NCBI GenBank assembly: GCA_003520965.1
Contig: DOTU01000038.1
Span: forward strand, 1 to 8,188
DNA: 8,188 nt
Direction of reading: 5' to 3'
Origin: Candidatus Zixiibacteriota bacterium
GTDB taxonomy: Bacteria; Zixibacteria; MSB-5A5; UBA10806
The position numbers were made by a program, and so were the translations under genes. Under the pieces are notes generated by a model. The model worked only from the letters and a program-made list of their open reading frames with translations, did not search any database and was not told the DNA's origin. Shown here piece by piece: positions 1 through 6,216 of the stretch (position 1 is its first letter; the number at the start of each line of letters is the position of its first letter).

Positions 1-50
1 ACCGAGCCGCCGCTTATATAGGCGAACGCGAAATATTGCCAGATCAATTA

Positions 51-1010
51 TTAATGATAATCTGAATACAGGGTATCGGCATCAATTGAAAAAGTCGAAT
101 CGCCTGAAATCTGAGTCATATGCCTTAATAAATTTATAACTAGGAGGTGATAGCTTAGGTCAGGTATATGATGATGTCTAAGGCAGTAATAAGAAATTCC
201 ACCGGGATTTCTCCATTCGTCAAAATAATGGGCGATTGTAGTTAGCCCCCCCATCATGAGCTCAGAACATTCGACGTTATGAGTAATTAAATAATAATCA
301 TCCAATCCGTTGATGCCGACCATAAATCCATTAAATACATGTTCCGGCGGATGAAAAGGGTACTCCTCAATCCAGTAATAGCCTGCTGAATCTATCATAC
401 AAGTCCAGGCATTAGATGAGGAATCAGTATACATGAATGTGGTAAAGACGCTATCGGCAAGCGCTTTCATACGGCTATCCCCAAATAATTCATAAAACCG
501 CGAATACAACGATAAAGCGTAGCCCTGCGTGAAACCGGAATACCAGGGAGTCATAAGTACATCGCCGCTGCCATGTATACTGGCGCTTAACATATAAGGC
601 ATATAAATTCCGCCATGGAATCGATTGCCAAGCTGAGTAAGTTTATTTGCAAAAACATAAGCGCGATCAAGATATGAGCTATCGTTTGTTTGGCGATAAC
701 TGATAAGACATCCAATTCCATATGCTGCGATTAGAAACGGATGATAATAGTATTGGTTGTTATAGATGCTAACGGGAATTCCACGATCATCATGAGCATA
801 ACTATTATACTCATCAACAGGAAAACCAGCCGTATACCACCTTTGAGACCAATCAAGATCAGTCGCGATATTATAATTGTTAAATTGAAAATTTGGCACA
901 TAAGGATTAACATACGGCTTATTGTCAACCCCCTTATCGCTGCAGCCTAAAATAATAATTATACTTCCGATAATGGAGATAAGTAACGCATAAAGTCTTG
1001 GCATATTCAT
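51..1010 (-). CDS. Lipoprotein with D-glucuronyl C5-epimerase C-terminal-like domain
   Basis: Predicted exported lipoprotein of 319 residues. The N-terminus has a short basic n-region, a very hydrophobic stretch and a lipobox ending ILGC with the lipidated Cys at residue 23. The rest matches the C-terminal alpha/alpha-barrel domain of D-glucuronyl C5-epimerases, which invert C5 of glucuronic acid to give iduronic acid in polysaccharides. Recognisable family blocks are PWYSGFTQGYALSLYSRFYE, WIEEYP followed by VFNGFM and GLDDYYL, and near the end YCLRHHH followed by YHLLVINLL. In eukaryotic epimerases the last block reads YHxxHINQL; here the second His is Val, so activity is uncertain. The N-terminal beta domains of the animal enzyme are absent. 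I chose the ATG at 1010 rather than the in-frame ATG at 1052: AAGGAG lies 7 bases upstream of 1010, and a promoter candidate overlaps 1052. It is divergent from another lipoprotein gene. Family assignment is confident; substrate and activity are not. Confidence 0.8.
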   Translation of the reverse strand: MNMPRLYALLISIIGSIIIILGCSDKGVDNKPYVNPYVPNFQFNNYNIATDLDWSQRWYTAGFPVDEYNSYAHDDRGIPVSIYNNQYYYHPFLIAAYGIGCLISYRQTNDSSYLDRAYVFANKLTQLGNRFHGGIYMPYMLSASIHGSGDVLMTPWYSGFTQGYALSLYSRFYELFGDSRMKALADSVFTTFMYTDSSSNAWTCMIDSAGYYWIEEYPFHPPEHVFNGFMVGINGLDDYYLITHNVECSELMMGGLTTIAHYFDEWRNPGGISYYCLRHHHIPDLSYHLLVINLLRHMTQISGDSTFSIDADTLYSDYH

Positions 1011-1017
1011 CTTGAAA

Positions 1018-1023
1018 CTCCTT
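1018..1023 (-). promoter_or_regulatory. Ribosome binding site deciding the epimerase-like start
   Basis: On the minus strand, AAGGAG is followed by 7 bases (TTTCAAG) and then the ATG ending at 1010. The upstream in-frame ATG at 1052 has no comparable motif. This moves the start 14 codons downstream and leaves a normal-length lipoprotein signal peptide. Confidence 0.75.
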
Positions 1024-1047
1024 ATGATTTTAAGTCGCCCCAAATAA

Positions 1048-1076
1048 TTCATACAATATTAAATAATCTTTGTCCA
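1048..1076 (-). promoter_or_regulatory. Candidate sigma70-type promoter for the epimerase-like lipoprotein
   Basis: On the minus strand, TGGACA (1071-1076) matches 5 of 6 bases of the TTGACA -35 box. A 17-base spacer then leads to TATGAA (1048-1053), 4 of 6 to TATAAT. Transcription would begin near 1041, leaving a leader of about 30 bases that contains the AAGGAG at 1018-1023. This agrees with translation starting at 1010. It is a sequence match only, in AT-rich DNA where chance matches are common. Confidence 0.4.
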
Positions 1077-1132
1077 TAAAAAACTATAGTATCCTGTAGC
1101 CAAACTTGTAGGGCTGTGTAAATTACCCCCCG

Positions 1133-1162
1133 TAAACATGGATAAGAATGCTTTCTTATGAT
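1133..1162 (+). promoter_or_regulatory. Candidate promoter for the small lipoprotein
   Basis: TAAACA (1133-1138, 4 of 6 to the -35 consensus) is separated by 18 bases from TATGAT (1157-1162, 5 of 6 to TATAAT). The predicted start near 1169 would give a leader of roughly 35 bases before the ATG at 1204. It is weak evidence, but it is the best-placed match in the divergent region. Confidence 0.3.
1142..1159. repeat. Inverted repeat in the divergent control region
   Basis: A perfect 7-base inverted repeat, ATAAGAA-TGCT-TTCTTAT, sits between the two divergent lipoprotein genes. Its right arm overlaps the proposed -10 box at 1157-1162. The position would suit an operator for a repressor acting on the plus-strand gene. 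A small inverted repeat in AT-rich DNA may also be chance. Confidence 0.3.
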
Positions 1163-1191
1163 ACTTCATTAAATTTAACGCGATAACCTGT

Positions 1192-1198
1192 GAGGGAG
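1192..1198 (+). promoter_or_regulatory. Ribosome binding site supporting start 1204
   Basis: GAGGGAG lies 5 bases before the ATG at 1204. No Shine-Dalgarno-like purine run lies at a suitable distance before the alternative ATG at 1261. Confidence 0.55.
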
Positions 1199-1203
1199 AT
1201 TGT

Positions 1204-1692
1204 ATGGCAGCGGATTCATTTTTCTTGACAAGAAGGCTAAAGAAGTTATATTATTTTTGTATGAAAGTTAGAGTGATTCTTGCAGCTTTGTTAAGCCTTG
1301 TCCTCCTTGTTGGCTGTTCGCATAAAAAACCAACCTCATATATGCCTGAACCACCCATACCCCAAACCGGCCGAGTCGGAATCAATAACAATAGCGAAGT
1401 CTCTGTTAGAATCGCCGGTTATGTCCAGACACGGGGAACCGAAATTCGTCAGGTTGAGCTTTGGGTTCATATCTTCCCCGGCCAGAATTTTATTCTGCAT
1501 AACCTGATCGATACCGACGCCGGGCAGCTCTTTAACGGCGGCGACAAGGTAACCGTATATTATGTTTCCGATGCCACGGTGCCCGGTAATCCCTGGACGC
1601 CTCTTTTTAGCGAAACTGTTGAAGTTACCATCGATGGTAATCTAATGATATATGTCAATAGCGATGGCCTTTATACAGTTATGCCGGGTTAA
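1204..1692 (+). CDS. Small beta-rich lipoprotein of unknown function
   Basis: I do not recognise a family. The product (162 residues) has a basic n-region, a hydrophobic core and a lipobox LVGC with Cys38, so it should be exported and lipid-anchored. The mature part, about 120 residues, alternates hydrophobic and polar residues as in a single beta-sandwich domain and has no obvious catalytic motif. Two starts are possible. The ATG at 1204 has a good ribosome binding site (GAGGGAG at 1192-1198, 5 bases upstream) but gives an unusually long n-region of about 20 residues. The in-frame ATG at 1261 gives a textbook signal peptide with Cys19 but has no visible ribosome binding site. I keep 1204. 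The gene stands alone, divergent from the epimerase-like lipoprotein, and about 200 bases separate it from the acyl-CoA cluster. Confidence 0.7.
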   Translation: MAADSFFLTRRLKKLYYFCMKVRVILAALLSLVLLVGCSHKKPTSYMPEPPIPQTGRVGINNNSEVSVRIAGYVQTRGTEIRQVELWVHIFPGQNFILHNLIDTDAGQLFNGGDKVTVYYVSDATVPGNPWTPLFSETVEVTIDGNLMIYVNSDGLYTVMPG

Positions 1693-1811
1693 CTCGATTC
1701 AAACTTGGTCATTCAATCCTATTAGTTTATAATCATACCAGACATCCACCCATATTTGATAATCCTTTGAGTCTGAAACAGTATTTTTAGCTTGTTTTTG
1801 CTATAGCCATA

Positions 1812-1840
1812 TTGCAAATTAAGGCATCGTTTTGTATATT
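1812..1840 (+). promoter_or_regulatory. Candidate promoter of the acyl-CoA cluster
   Basis: TTGCAA (1812-1817, 4 of 6 to TTGACA) and TATATT (1835-1840, 5 of 6 to TATAAT) are separated by exactly 17 bases. The same stretch also reads TTG-N20-TATATTTG, which fits the Bacteroidetes-type -33/-7 pattern TTTG...TAnnTTTG. Transcription would start near 1847, about 45 bases before the B12-binding gene. The rest of the intergenic region 1693-1893 is AT-rich; I see no cobalamin-riboswitch B12 box and no clear terminator for the upstream lipoprotein. Confidence 0.5.
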
Positions 1841-1893
1841 TGTTGATTGTTGGTTTTAGTAGTTCTATTTAATTCGATTACCAGGGGATAACT

Positions 1894-2313
1894 ATGGAAC
1901 GCAAATATCGGATCCTGCTTGCCAAACCCGGATTAGACGGTCACGACCGAGGGGTCAAGGTCATCGCCGCCGCCTTGCGCGATGCCGGTTTCGAGGTTAT
2001 TTATACCGGTTTGCGCCAAACGCCTGACCAGGTTGTGGCCGCAGCTATTCAAGAGGATGTCGATGTTGTTGGGCTTTCGATCCTTTCCGGTGCTCACATG
2101 ACCCTTTTCCCTTTGGTTTTGGACGGCCTTAAGGCAAAAGGCGCCGAGCATATTCTTGTTTTCGGTGGAGGAATTATCGCCGATAGCGAGATAAAAGAGC
2201 TAAAAGAGCTCGGTGTGGGAGAAATTTTCACCCCGGGCGCCTCTACCCAGGATATCGTCAATTATCTCCATACAAGATTACCTCAGATAAAAAAAGATGA
2301 AAAGATAATATAA
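1894..2313 (+). CDS. Stand-alone cobalamin-binding subunit of an acyl-CoA mutase (methylmalonyl-CoA mutase small-subunit type)
   Basis: This 139-residue protein is a single B12-binding Rossmann domain. It carries the base-off/His-on signature D15-x-H17-x-x-G20 (LDGHDRG), with His17 the expected lower cobalt ligand. The S62-x-L64 motif and the GGG at 91-93 that line the nucleotide-tail pocket are also present. In the family, such a subunit pairs with a separate catalytic TIM-barrel subunit to interconvert methylmalonyl-CoA and succinyl-CoA. The same architecture serves isobutyryl-CoA and 2-hydroxyisobutyryl-CoA mutases, so the substrate is inferred from the neighbouring carboxyltransferase. 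The catalytic subunit is not in the window. The ATG at 1894 is preceded by AGGGG with 6 bases of spacing. It appears to be the first gene of a plus-strand cluster and is followed after 29 bases by the acyl-CoA dehydrogenase. Confidence 0.9.
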   Translation: MERKYRILLAKPGLDGHDRGVKVIAAALRDAGFEVIYTGLRQTPDQVVAAAIQEDVDVVGLSILSGAHMTLFPLVLDGLKAKGAEHILVFGGGIIADSEIKELKELGVGEIFTPGASTQDIVNYLHTRLPQIKKDEKII

Positions 2314-2342
2314 AATAAACATCTCAACTAAAGAGAGGGACT

Positions 2343-3521
2343 ATGTTTCGATACAATATCGATGACAGACAACAGGCCATAAGAGATAGAGTCACGGCTT
2401 TTGCTAAAACGAATATCGAGCCTTTTTCCAAAGAACTCGATCATCGCGACGACCCTGATCGCTTTGCCATGAATATCTATCAGGCGCTCGCTAAAGAAGG
2501 TTTCACCGCTCTTCGAATGCCCAAGCAGTATGGCGGAGGCGGTGTCTCTTCCATCGAATATACTACCTTAATCGAAGAACTATGCTATAATGACGCCGCA
2601 GTCTGTTTACTCGATGCCGTAACCGAATTGGCCACTTATCCCATCTATACTTTCGGAACCGAGGAACAAAAGCGCAAATATGTACCCAAATGTGCCTCCG
2701 GCGAAATTCTTCCCGCTTTCGTTCTCACCGAACCTGCTGCCGGTTCCGATGCCGTCAATCAGAAAACAACCGCGATCCTTGAAGGTGACCAGTGGGTTAT
2801 TAATGGTGAGAAAATTTTCATCATGCACGGCGATGTGGCCGACCTCTTTGTACTTTTCGTAAAAGTTGAAGGCGGCGGGGATGATGATAAGGCTTCCCGC
2901 AAAATTTCCGCTATTTTAGTTGAAGCCAAAAAAGACGGCAAATATATCCCCGGCGTTAAAACCGCTACTCTTAAGAAAAAAATGGGCATGAGAGCCGCCA
3001 CCACAGGCCGCATCTGGTTGGAAAACGTTCGCGTTCCCAAAGAAAATCTTCTTGGTGAAGTCGGCAAAGGCTTTAAGATTGCAATGAACACTCTCGACGG
3101 CGCCAGAATTGGTGTTGCCGCCCAGGGTCTGGGAATTGCGCAGAGAGCGCTGCAGGAGTCGATCGATTATGCTAAAAAGAGAATTTGCTTCGGCCAACCA
3201 ATCGGCAAATTCCAGGCGATCCAATGGATGATTGCCGATATGGCCACCCAGATCGAGGCCGCCCGCATGATGGCCTACAAGGTATCTATGATGCAGGATA
3301 AAGGCGAGAAGTTCTCTATCGAGGCCGCTCAGGCTAAGCTATTCGCCACCGAAACAGCCAAGTTCTGCGTCGATCGTGCTATGCAGATTCATGGCGGATA
3401 TGGGTATATCGGTGAGTTCTCGCCGATTGAGAAACTCTATCGCGATCAGCGAATTATGGAAATCTATGAGGGAACTTCTGAGATACAAAGATTGGTTATC
3501 TCGGGAAGTTACTTGAGATAG
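2343..3521 (+). CDS. Acyl-CoA dehydrogenase (short-chain/butyryl-type)
   Basis: A full-length 392-residue flavoenzyme that oxidises acyl-CoA to 2-enoyl-CoA, normally passing electrons to electron-transfer flavoprotein. The helical N-terminal domain is followed by the first family signature FVLTEPAAGSDA (126-137), the middle beta domain, and the C-terminal helical domain. That last domain contains LDGARIGVAAQ (251-261), FGQPIGKFQ (283-291) and the second signature from QIHGGYGYIGE to IYEGTSEIQR (348-383). Glu376 in YEGT is the expected catalytic base. At the block usually reading (F/W)ITNG it has FIMHG (159-163), so Met161 replaces the Thr that contacts flavin N5 in medium-chain enzymes. Start 2343 has AGAGGG 3 bases upstream. 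It is probably co-transcribed with the B12-binding gene 29 bases before it. The family is certain; chain length is not (butyryl, isobutyryl or isovaleryl are possible). Confidence 0.93.
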   Translation: MFRYNIDDRQQAIRDRVTAFAKTNIEPFSKELDHRDDPDRFAMNIYQALAKEGFTALRMPKQYGGGGVSSIEYTTLIEELCYNDAAVCLLDAVTELATYPIYTFGTEEQKRKYVPKCASGEILPAFVLTEPAAGSDAVNQKTTAILEGDQWVINGEKIFIMHGDVADLFVLFVKVEGGGDDDKASRKISAILVEAKKDGKYIPGVKTATLKKKMGMRAATTGRIWLENVRVPKENLLGEVGKGFKIAMNTLDGARIGVAAQGLGIAQRALQESIDYAKKRICFGQPIGKFQAIQWMIADMATQIEAARMMAYKVSMMQDKGEKFSIEAAQAKLFATETAKFCVDRAMQIHGGYGYIGEFSPIEKLYRDQRIMEIYEGTSEIQRLVISGSYLR

Positions 3522-3523
3522 AG

Positions 3524-3566
3524 AAGTGCCTGCGGGGCCATAAAATGGCCCCGCACTTGTTTAAGA
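3524..3566 (+). terminator. GC-rich hairpin after the acyl-CoA dehydrogenase, probable terminator
   Basis: TGCGGGGCCA (3531-3540) and TGGCCCCGCA (3546-3555) form a perfect 10-base stem with a TAAAA loop. In an alternative fold, AAGTGC (3524-3529) pairs with GCACTT (3553-3558) and four bases bulge out. The hairpin begins within 10 bases of the stop codon at 3519-3521. The following T-run is weak (CTTGTTT), so termination may be partial and could set the ratio of upstream to downstream gene expression. Confidence 0.65.
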
Positions 3567-3592
3567 CCATTTTCTAAGGGGATAATAAATAT

Positions 3593-4432
3593 ATGAAACT
3601 GGGTGACATCGAACTTCATTCAATTTTGGAAAATTACTTTTTGATCGATGGCGGCGCCATGTTTGGCGTTATCCCCAAGGTCATCTGGGGTAAGATTTAT
3701 CAATCCGACGATAAAAACCTGATCCGCCTTGATCTGAACCCCTTGTTGATAAAAACCGGCAAAGATATAATCGTTGTCGATACCGGCTTTGGCGATATCC
3801 TCAATGAACGAGAACTAAAGATGTATCCCCTTCCCGGTCCGACCAAATGGGACGATGAGCTAAATAGACTCGACCTAAAACCCGAGGATATTACCGGTGT
3901 AATCTTCACTCATGCCCACGCCGATCACGCTATGGGTGCGCTTAAAAAGGGTAAGGATGGCCAACCCGAGCTTCGCTTCCCAAATGCCAGAATATTTGTC
4001 CAGAAAGGCGAGTGGCATGACGCCATGAATCCCAACGAGCGCACGATGGCCACTTATCTGGTGCACAACCTGCGGGTTATCGATGAATCGGGCAAGCTTG
4101 AACTCGTGGATGGCGATACCAACCTCTTCCCTGGCGTCTCGGTTAAGGTGACCGGTGGACATACCCCCTATTCTCAAGCAATCCTTGTTGACGGTGGCGG
4201 GGAGCGTGTTATCTATCCTGCTGATATTATGCCTTCATCCGCGCATATCAGGGTTCCCTATGTGGCAGCGGTTGATCTCGATCCGGCCGTTACCATGCAG
4301 CAGAAACGATGGCTAAATGAACGCATGCTCAAGGATGATTGGATAATCGCCTTCGATCATGACCTCGCTTTCAAATTCGCTAAGTTCAAAGAGGGCGAGA
4401 AAGGCAAAATCGAACCGGTTACAGTTGGATAG
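3593..4432 (+). CDS. MBL-fold metallo-hydrolase
   Basis: A 279-residue metallo-beta-lactamase-fold hydrolase with a complete dinuclear metal site: H107, H109, D111 and H112 in THAHADH, then H190 (GGHTP), D211 (YPADI) and H256 (FDHD). VVDTGFGD (61-68) is the usual strand before the metal motif. This ligand set occurs in lactonases, glyoxalase II-type thioesterases and related hydrolases, acting on ester, thioester or lactone bonds; sequence alone does not give the substrate. I see no signal peptide, so it is probably cytoplasmic. Start 3593 has AAGGGGA about 10 bases upstream. It lies 71 bases after the acyl-CoA dehydrogenase, beyond a hairpin, and before the carboxyltransferase. That position suggests, but does not prove, a role in acyl-CoA metabolism such as thioester hydrolysis. 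Confidence 0.88.
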   Translation: MKLGDIELHSILENYFLIDGGAMFGVIPKVIWGKIYQSDDKNLIRLDLNPLLIKTGKDIIVVDTGFGDILNERELKMYPLPGPTKWDDELNRLDLKPEDITGVIFTHAHADHAMGALKKGKDGQPELRFPNARIFVQKGEWHDAMNPNERTMATYLVHNLRVIDESGKLELVDGDTNLFPGVSVKVTGGHTPYSQAILVDGGGERVIYPADIMPSSAHIRVPYVAAVDLDPAVTMQQKRWLNERMLKDDWIIAFDHDLAFKFAKFKEGEKGKIEPVTVG

Positions 4433-4435
4433 ACA

Positions 4436-4467
4436 ATTTGCGTGTCATCTTTATTATGACCGCAAAT
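4436..4467. repeat. Long hairpin directly after the MBL hydrolase gene
   Basis: ATTTGCG-T-GTCAT (4436-4448) pairs with ATGAC-CGCAAAT (4456-4467), giving 12 base pairs with one bulged T and a 7-base CTTTATT loop. It starts 3 bases after the stop codon. No T-run follows, so it is not a standard intrinsic terminator. It may stabilise the 3' end of the upstream message, act as an attenuating structure before the carboxylase gene, or be a protein-binding site. The remaining bases up to 4557 show no convincing promoter. Confidence 0.5.
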
Positions 4468-4557
4468 ATGCTCGGATATCATGCTAATTGGGCTTCATAG
4501 TTTTATTCGCCAAAGGCATGATTACTGTGACCCAAATTAAGTACTTGGAGCCGCCCA

Positions 4558-6108
4558 ATGGATCTCAAACAAAAGCTAAAACAACTTCAACAAATGCGTC
4601 AAACCGCGCGACTTGGCGGCGGCCAAAAGCGGATCGATGCCCAGCATCAGAAAGGTAAGCTCACCGCTCGTGAGCGGCTCGATCTCCTGCTTGACCCCGG
4701 TTCGTTCGAGGAGTTCGATATGTTCGTCACCCACCGCACCAAAGAGTTCGGTCTGGAAAAAGAGAAGTATCTGGGTGACGGCGTAGTCACCGGATATGGC
4801 ACTATCGATGGCCGCCTGGTGTTTGTCTTCTCGCAGGATTTCACCGTTTTCGGCGGTACGCTTTCCGAGGCTTTTGCCGAAAAGATTTGCAAGATCATGG
4901 ATATGGCTATGAAAGTTGGCGCTCCGGTTATCGGCCTCAACGATTCCGGTGGAGCGCGTATCCAGGAGGGTGTTGTTTCGCTGGGAGGCTACGCTGAAAT
5001 ATTCCTGCGAAATACTTTAGCTTCAGGCGTTATTCCGCAAATATCGGTTATTTTAGGGCCATGCGCGGGAGGCGCCGTTTATTCACCTGCTATTACTGAT
5101 TTCATATTCATGGTCAAGAATACATCCTTCATGTTTGTCACCGGACCCAACGTAGTGAAAACCGTGACCCATGAGGAAGTTACTTTCGAGGAGCTCGGCG
5201 GTGCCGATACTCATTCCTCTAAATCGGGTGTTTCTCATTTCGCCTGCGAAAATGAGGCTGAAACCCTTCTAAAGGTTCGCAAGCTGATGAGCTTTCTCCC
5301 CCTGAATAATCTTGATGATCCTCCCGAATTTGAGTCATCAGATCCGATTGATCGTGTCGATGAATCACTGAACGCTATCGTGCCCGAAAATCCCAATAAG
5401 CCGTATGATATCAAAGAAATAATCTCTCGTGTAGTAGACGATGGCGATTTCCTCGAAGTCCATGCCGATTATGCCATGAATATCGTGGTCGGTTTTGCCC
5501 GTTTGGGCGGCAAGCCTGTTGGAATCATTGCTAACCAGCCTGCCCACTTGGCGGGAGTGCTTGATATCGATAGCTCAATCAAAGGAGCGCGCTTCGTTCG
5601 TTTCTGCGACGCTTTCAATATTCCTCTTATCACCTTTGAGGATGTCCCCGGCTTTTTGCCTGGTATGGCCCAGGAGCATGGCGGTATCATCAAACATGGC
5701 GCCAAGCTCCTTTTTGCCTATAGCGAGGCTACTGTGCCCAAGCTTACAGTTATTACTCGCAAAGCTTACGGTGGCGCTTATGACGTTATGTCATCCAAGC
5801 ATATCAGGGGCGATGTCAACTACGCATGGCCAACCGCCGAGATAGCCGTTATGGGTCCCAAAGGCGCGGCTGAGATTATTTTCAAAAAAGAAATCGCCGA
5901 TTCAGCCGATCCAGAAGCCGCCTTGAAACAGAAAGAGGATGAGTACCGCCGTCTCTTCGCCTCGCCATTCAGTGCCGCTGAGCGAGGATATATTGATGAC
6001 GTTATCGAGCCATCTTCTACCCGCCCGCGCCTTATCCGCGCCCTTCGCATGCTGGAAACCAAACGCGATCAAAACCCACCCAAAAAGCACGGCAATATCC
6101 CGCTTTGA
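4558..6108 (+). CDS. Acyl-CoA carboxyltransferase subunit (propionyl-CoA carboxylase beta / methylmalonyl-CoA decarboxylase alpha)
   Basis: A full-length 516-residue carboxyltransferase, which moves CO2 between carboxybiotin and an acyl-CoA. The N-terminal half carries NDSGGARIQEG (128-138), GGYAEIF (143-149) and the oxyanion loop GPCAGGA (167-173). The C-terminal half carries PGFLPGMAQEHGGIIKHGAK (364-383), AYGGAYDVM (403-411) and AWPTAEIAVMG (423-433), and the protein ends in the family-typical KHGNIPL. Asp409 in GGAYDVM appears to match the Asp linked to propionyl-CoA preference in actinobacterial PccB (Ile in the acetyl-CoA-preferring homologue); this is from memory of the family. GGAG lies 7 bases before the ATG. 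No biotin carboxylase, biotin carrier or membrane decarboxylase subunit is nearby. The protein could therefore work in a carboxylase, a sodium-pumping decarboxylase or a transcarboxylase. Together with the mutase subunit it indicates the methylmalonyl-CoA pathway. Confidence 0.93.
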   Translation: MDLKQKLKQLQQMRQTARLGGGQKRIDAQHQKGKLTARERLDLLLDPGSFEEFDMFVTHRTKEFGLEKEKYLGDGVVTGYGTIDGRLVFVFSQDFTVFGGTLSEAFAEKICKIMDMAMKVGAPVIGLNDSGGARIQEGVVSLGGYAEIFLRNTLASGVIPQISVILGPCAGGAVYSPAITDFIFMVKNTSFMFVTGPNVVKTVTHEEVTFEELGGADTHSSKSGVSHFACENEAETLLKVRKLMSFLPLNNLDDPPEFESSDPIDRVDESLNAIVPENPNKPYDIKEIISRVVDDGDFLEVHADYAMNIVVGFARLGGKPVGIIANQPAHLAGVLDIDSSIKGARFVRFCDAFNIPLITFEDVPGFLPGMAQEHGGIIKHGAKLLFAYSEATVPKLTVITRKAYGGAYDVMSSKHIRGDVNYAWPTAEIAVMGPKGAAEIIFKKEIADSADPEAALKQKEDEYRRLFASPFSAAERGYIDDVIEPSSTRPRLIRALRMLETKRDQNPPKKHGNIPL

Positions 6109-6139
6109 GCGGGACGACATCCTGATGCAAATAAGTAAA

Positions 6140-6174
6140 TCGGGTTCCGAGTCCCTTTGGGACGAGAAACCCGA
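6140..6174. repeat. Palindromic hairpin, possible REP-like element
   Basis: TCGGGTT (6140-6146) pairs with AACCCGA (6168-6174), and inside it GTCCC (6151-6155) pairs with GGGAC (6159-6163) around a TTT loop. A 4-by-4 internal loop separates the two stems. It lies 31 bases after the carboxyltransferase stop and has no T-run, so it is not a standard terminator. The structure resembles dispersed intergenic palindromes; only one copy is in this window. Confidence 0.5.
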
Positions 6175-6216
6175 CTAATTCATCTAAAATTATCTTTATA
6201 GGCTGTCATTGTGTAG

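Noticed and set aside
1..50. Partial gene at the left edge
   Set aside because: The 50 bases are too few to support a coding call or any RNA feature.
1693..1893. Possible cobalamin riboswitch before the B12-binding gene
   Set aside because: I found no B12-box-like conserved sequence or suitable stem set. The region is short, AT-rich and better explained by a promoter.
2759..3224. Antisense frames across the acyl-CoA dehydrogenase
   Set aside because: They are antisense to a full-length conserved enzyme and show no motif or ribosome binding site.
5495..5845. Frame of about 116 codons on the plus strand inside the carboxyltransferase gene
   Set aside because: It overlaps fully with a gene whose family motifs are intact across the region, and its translation has no recognisable domain.
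6140..6174. Palindrome as the intrinsic terminator of the carboxylase gene
   Set aside because: No T-run follows in either direction and there is an internal loop, so I list it as a repeat-like hairpin instead.
6125..6178. Small open frame beginning ATGCAAATAAGT after the carboxylase gene
   Set aside because: The 17-codon frame runs through the palindromic hairpin and has no ribosome binding site. It is more likely a by-product of the palindrome.
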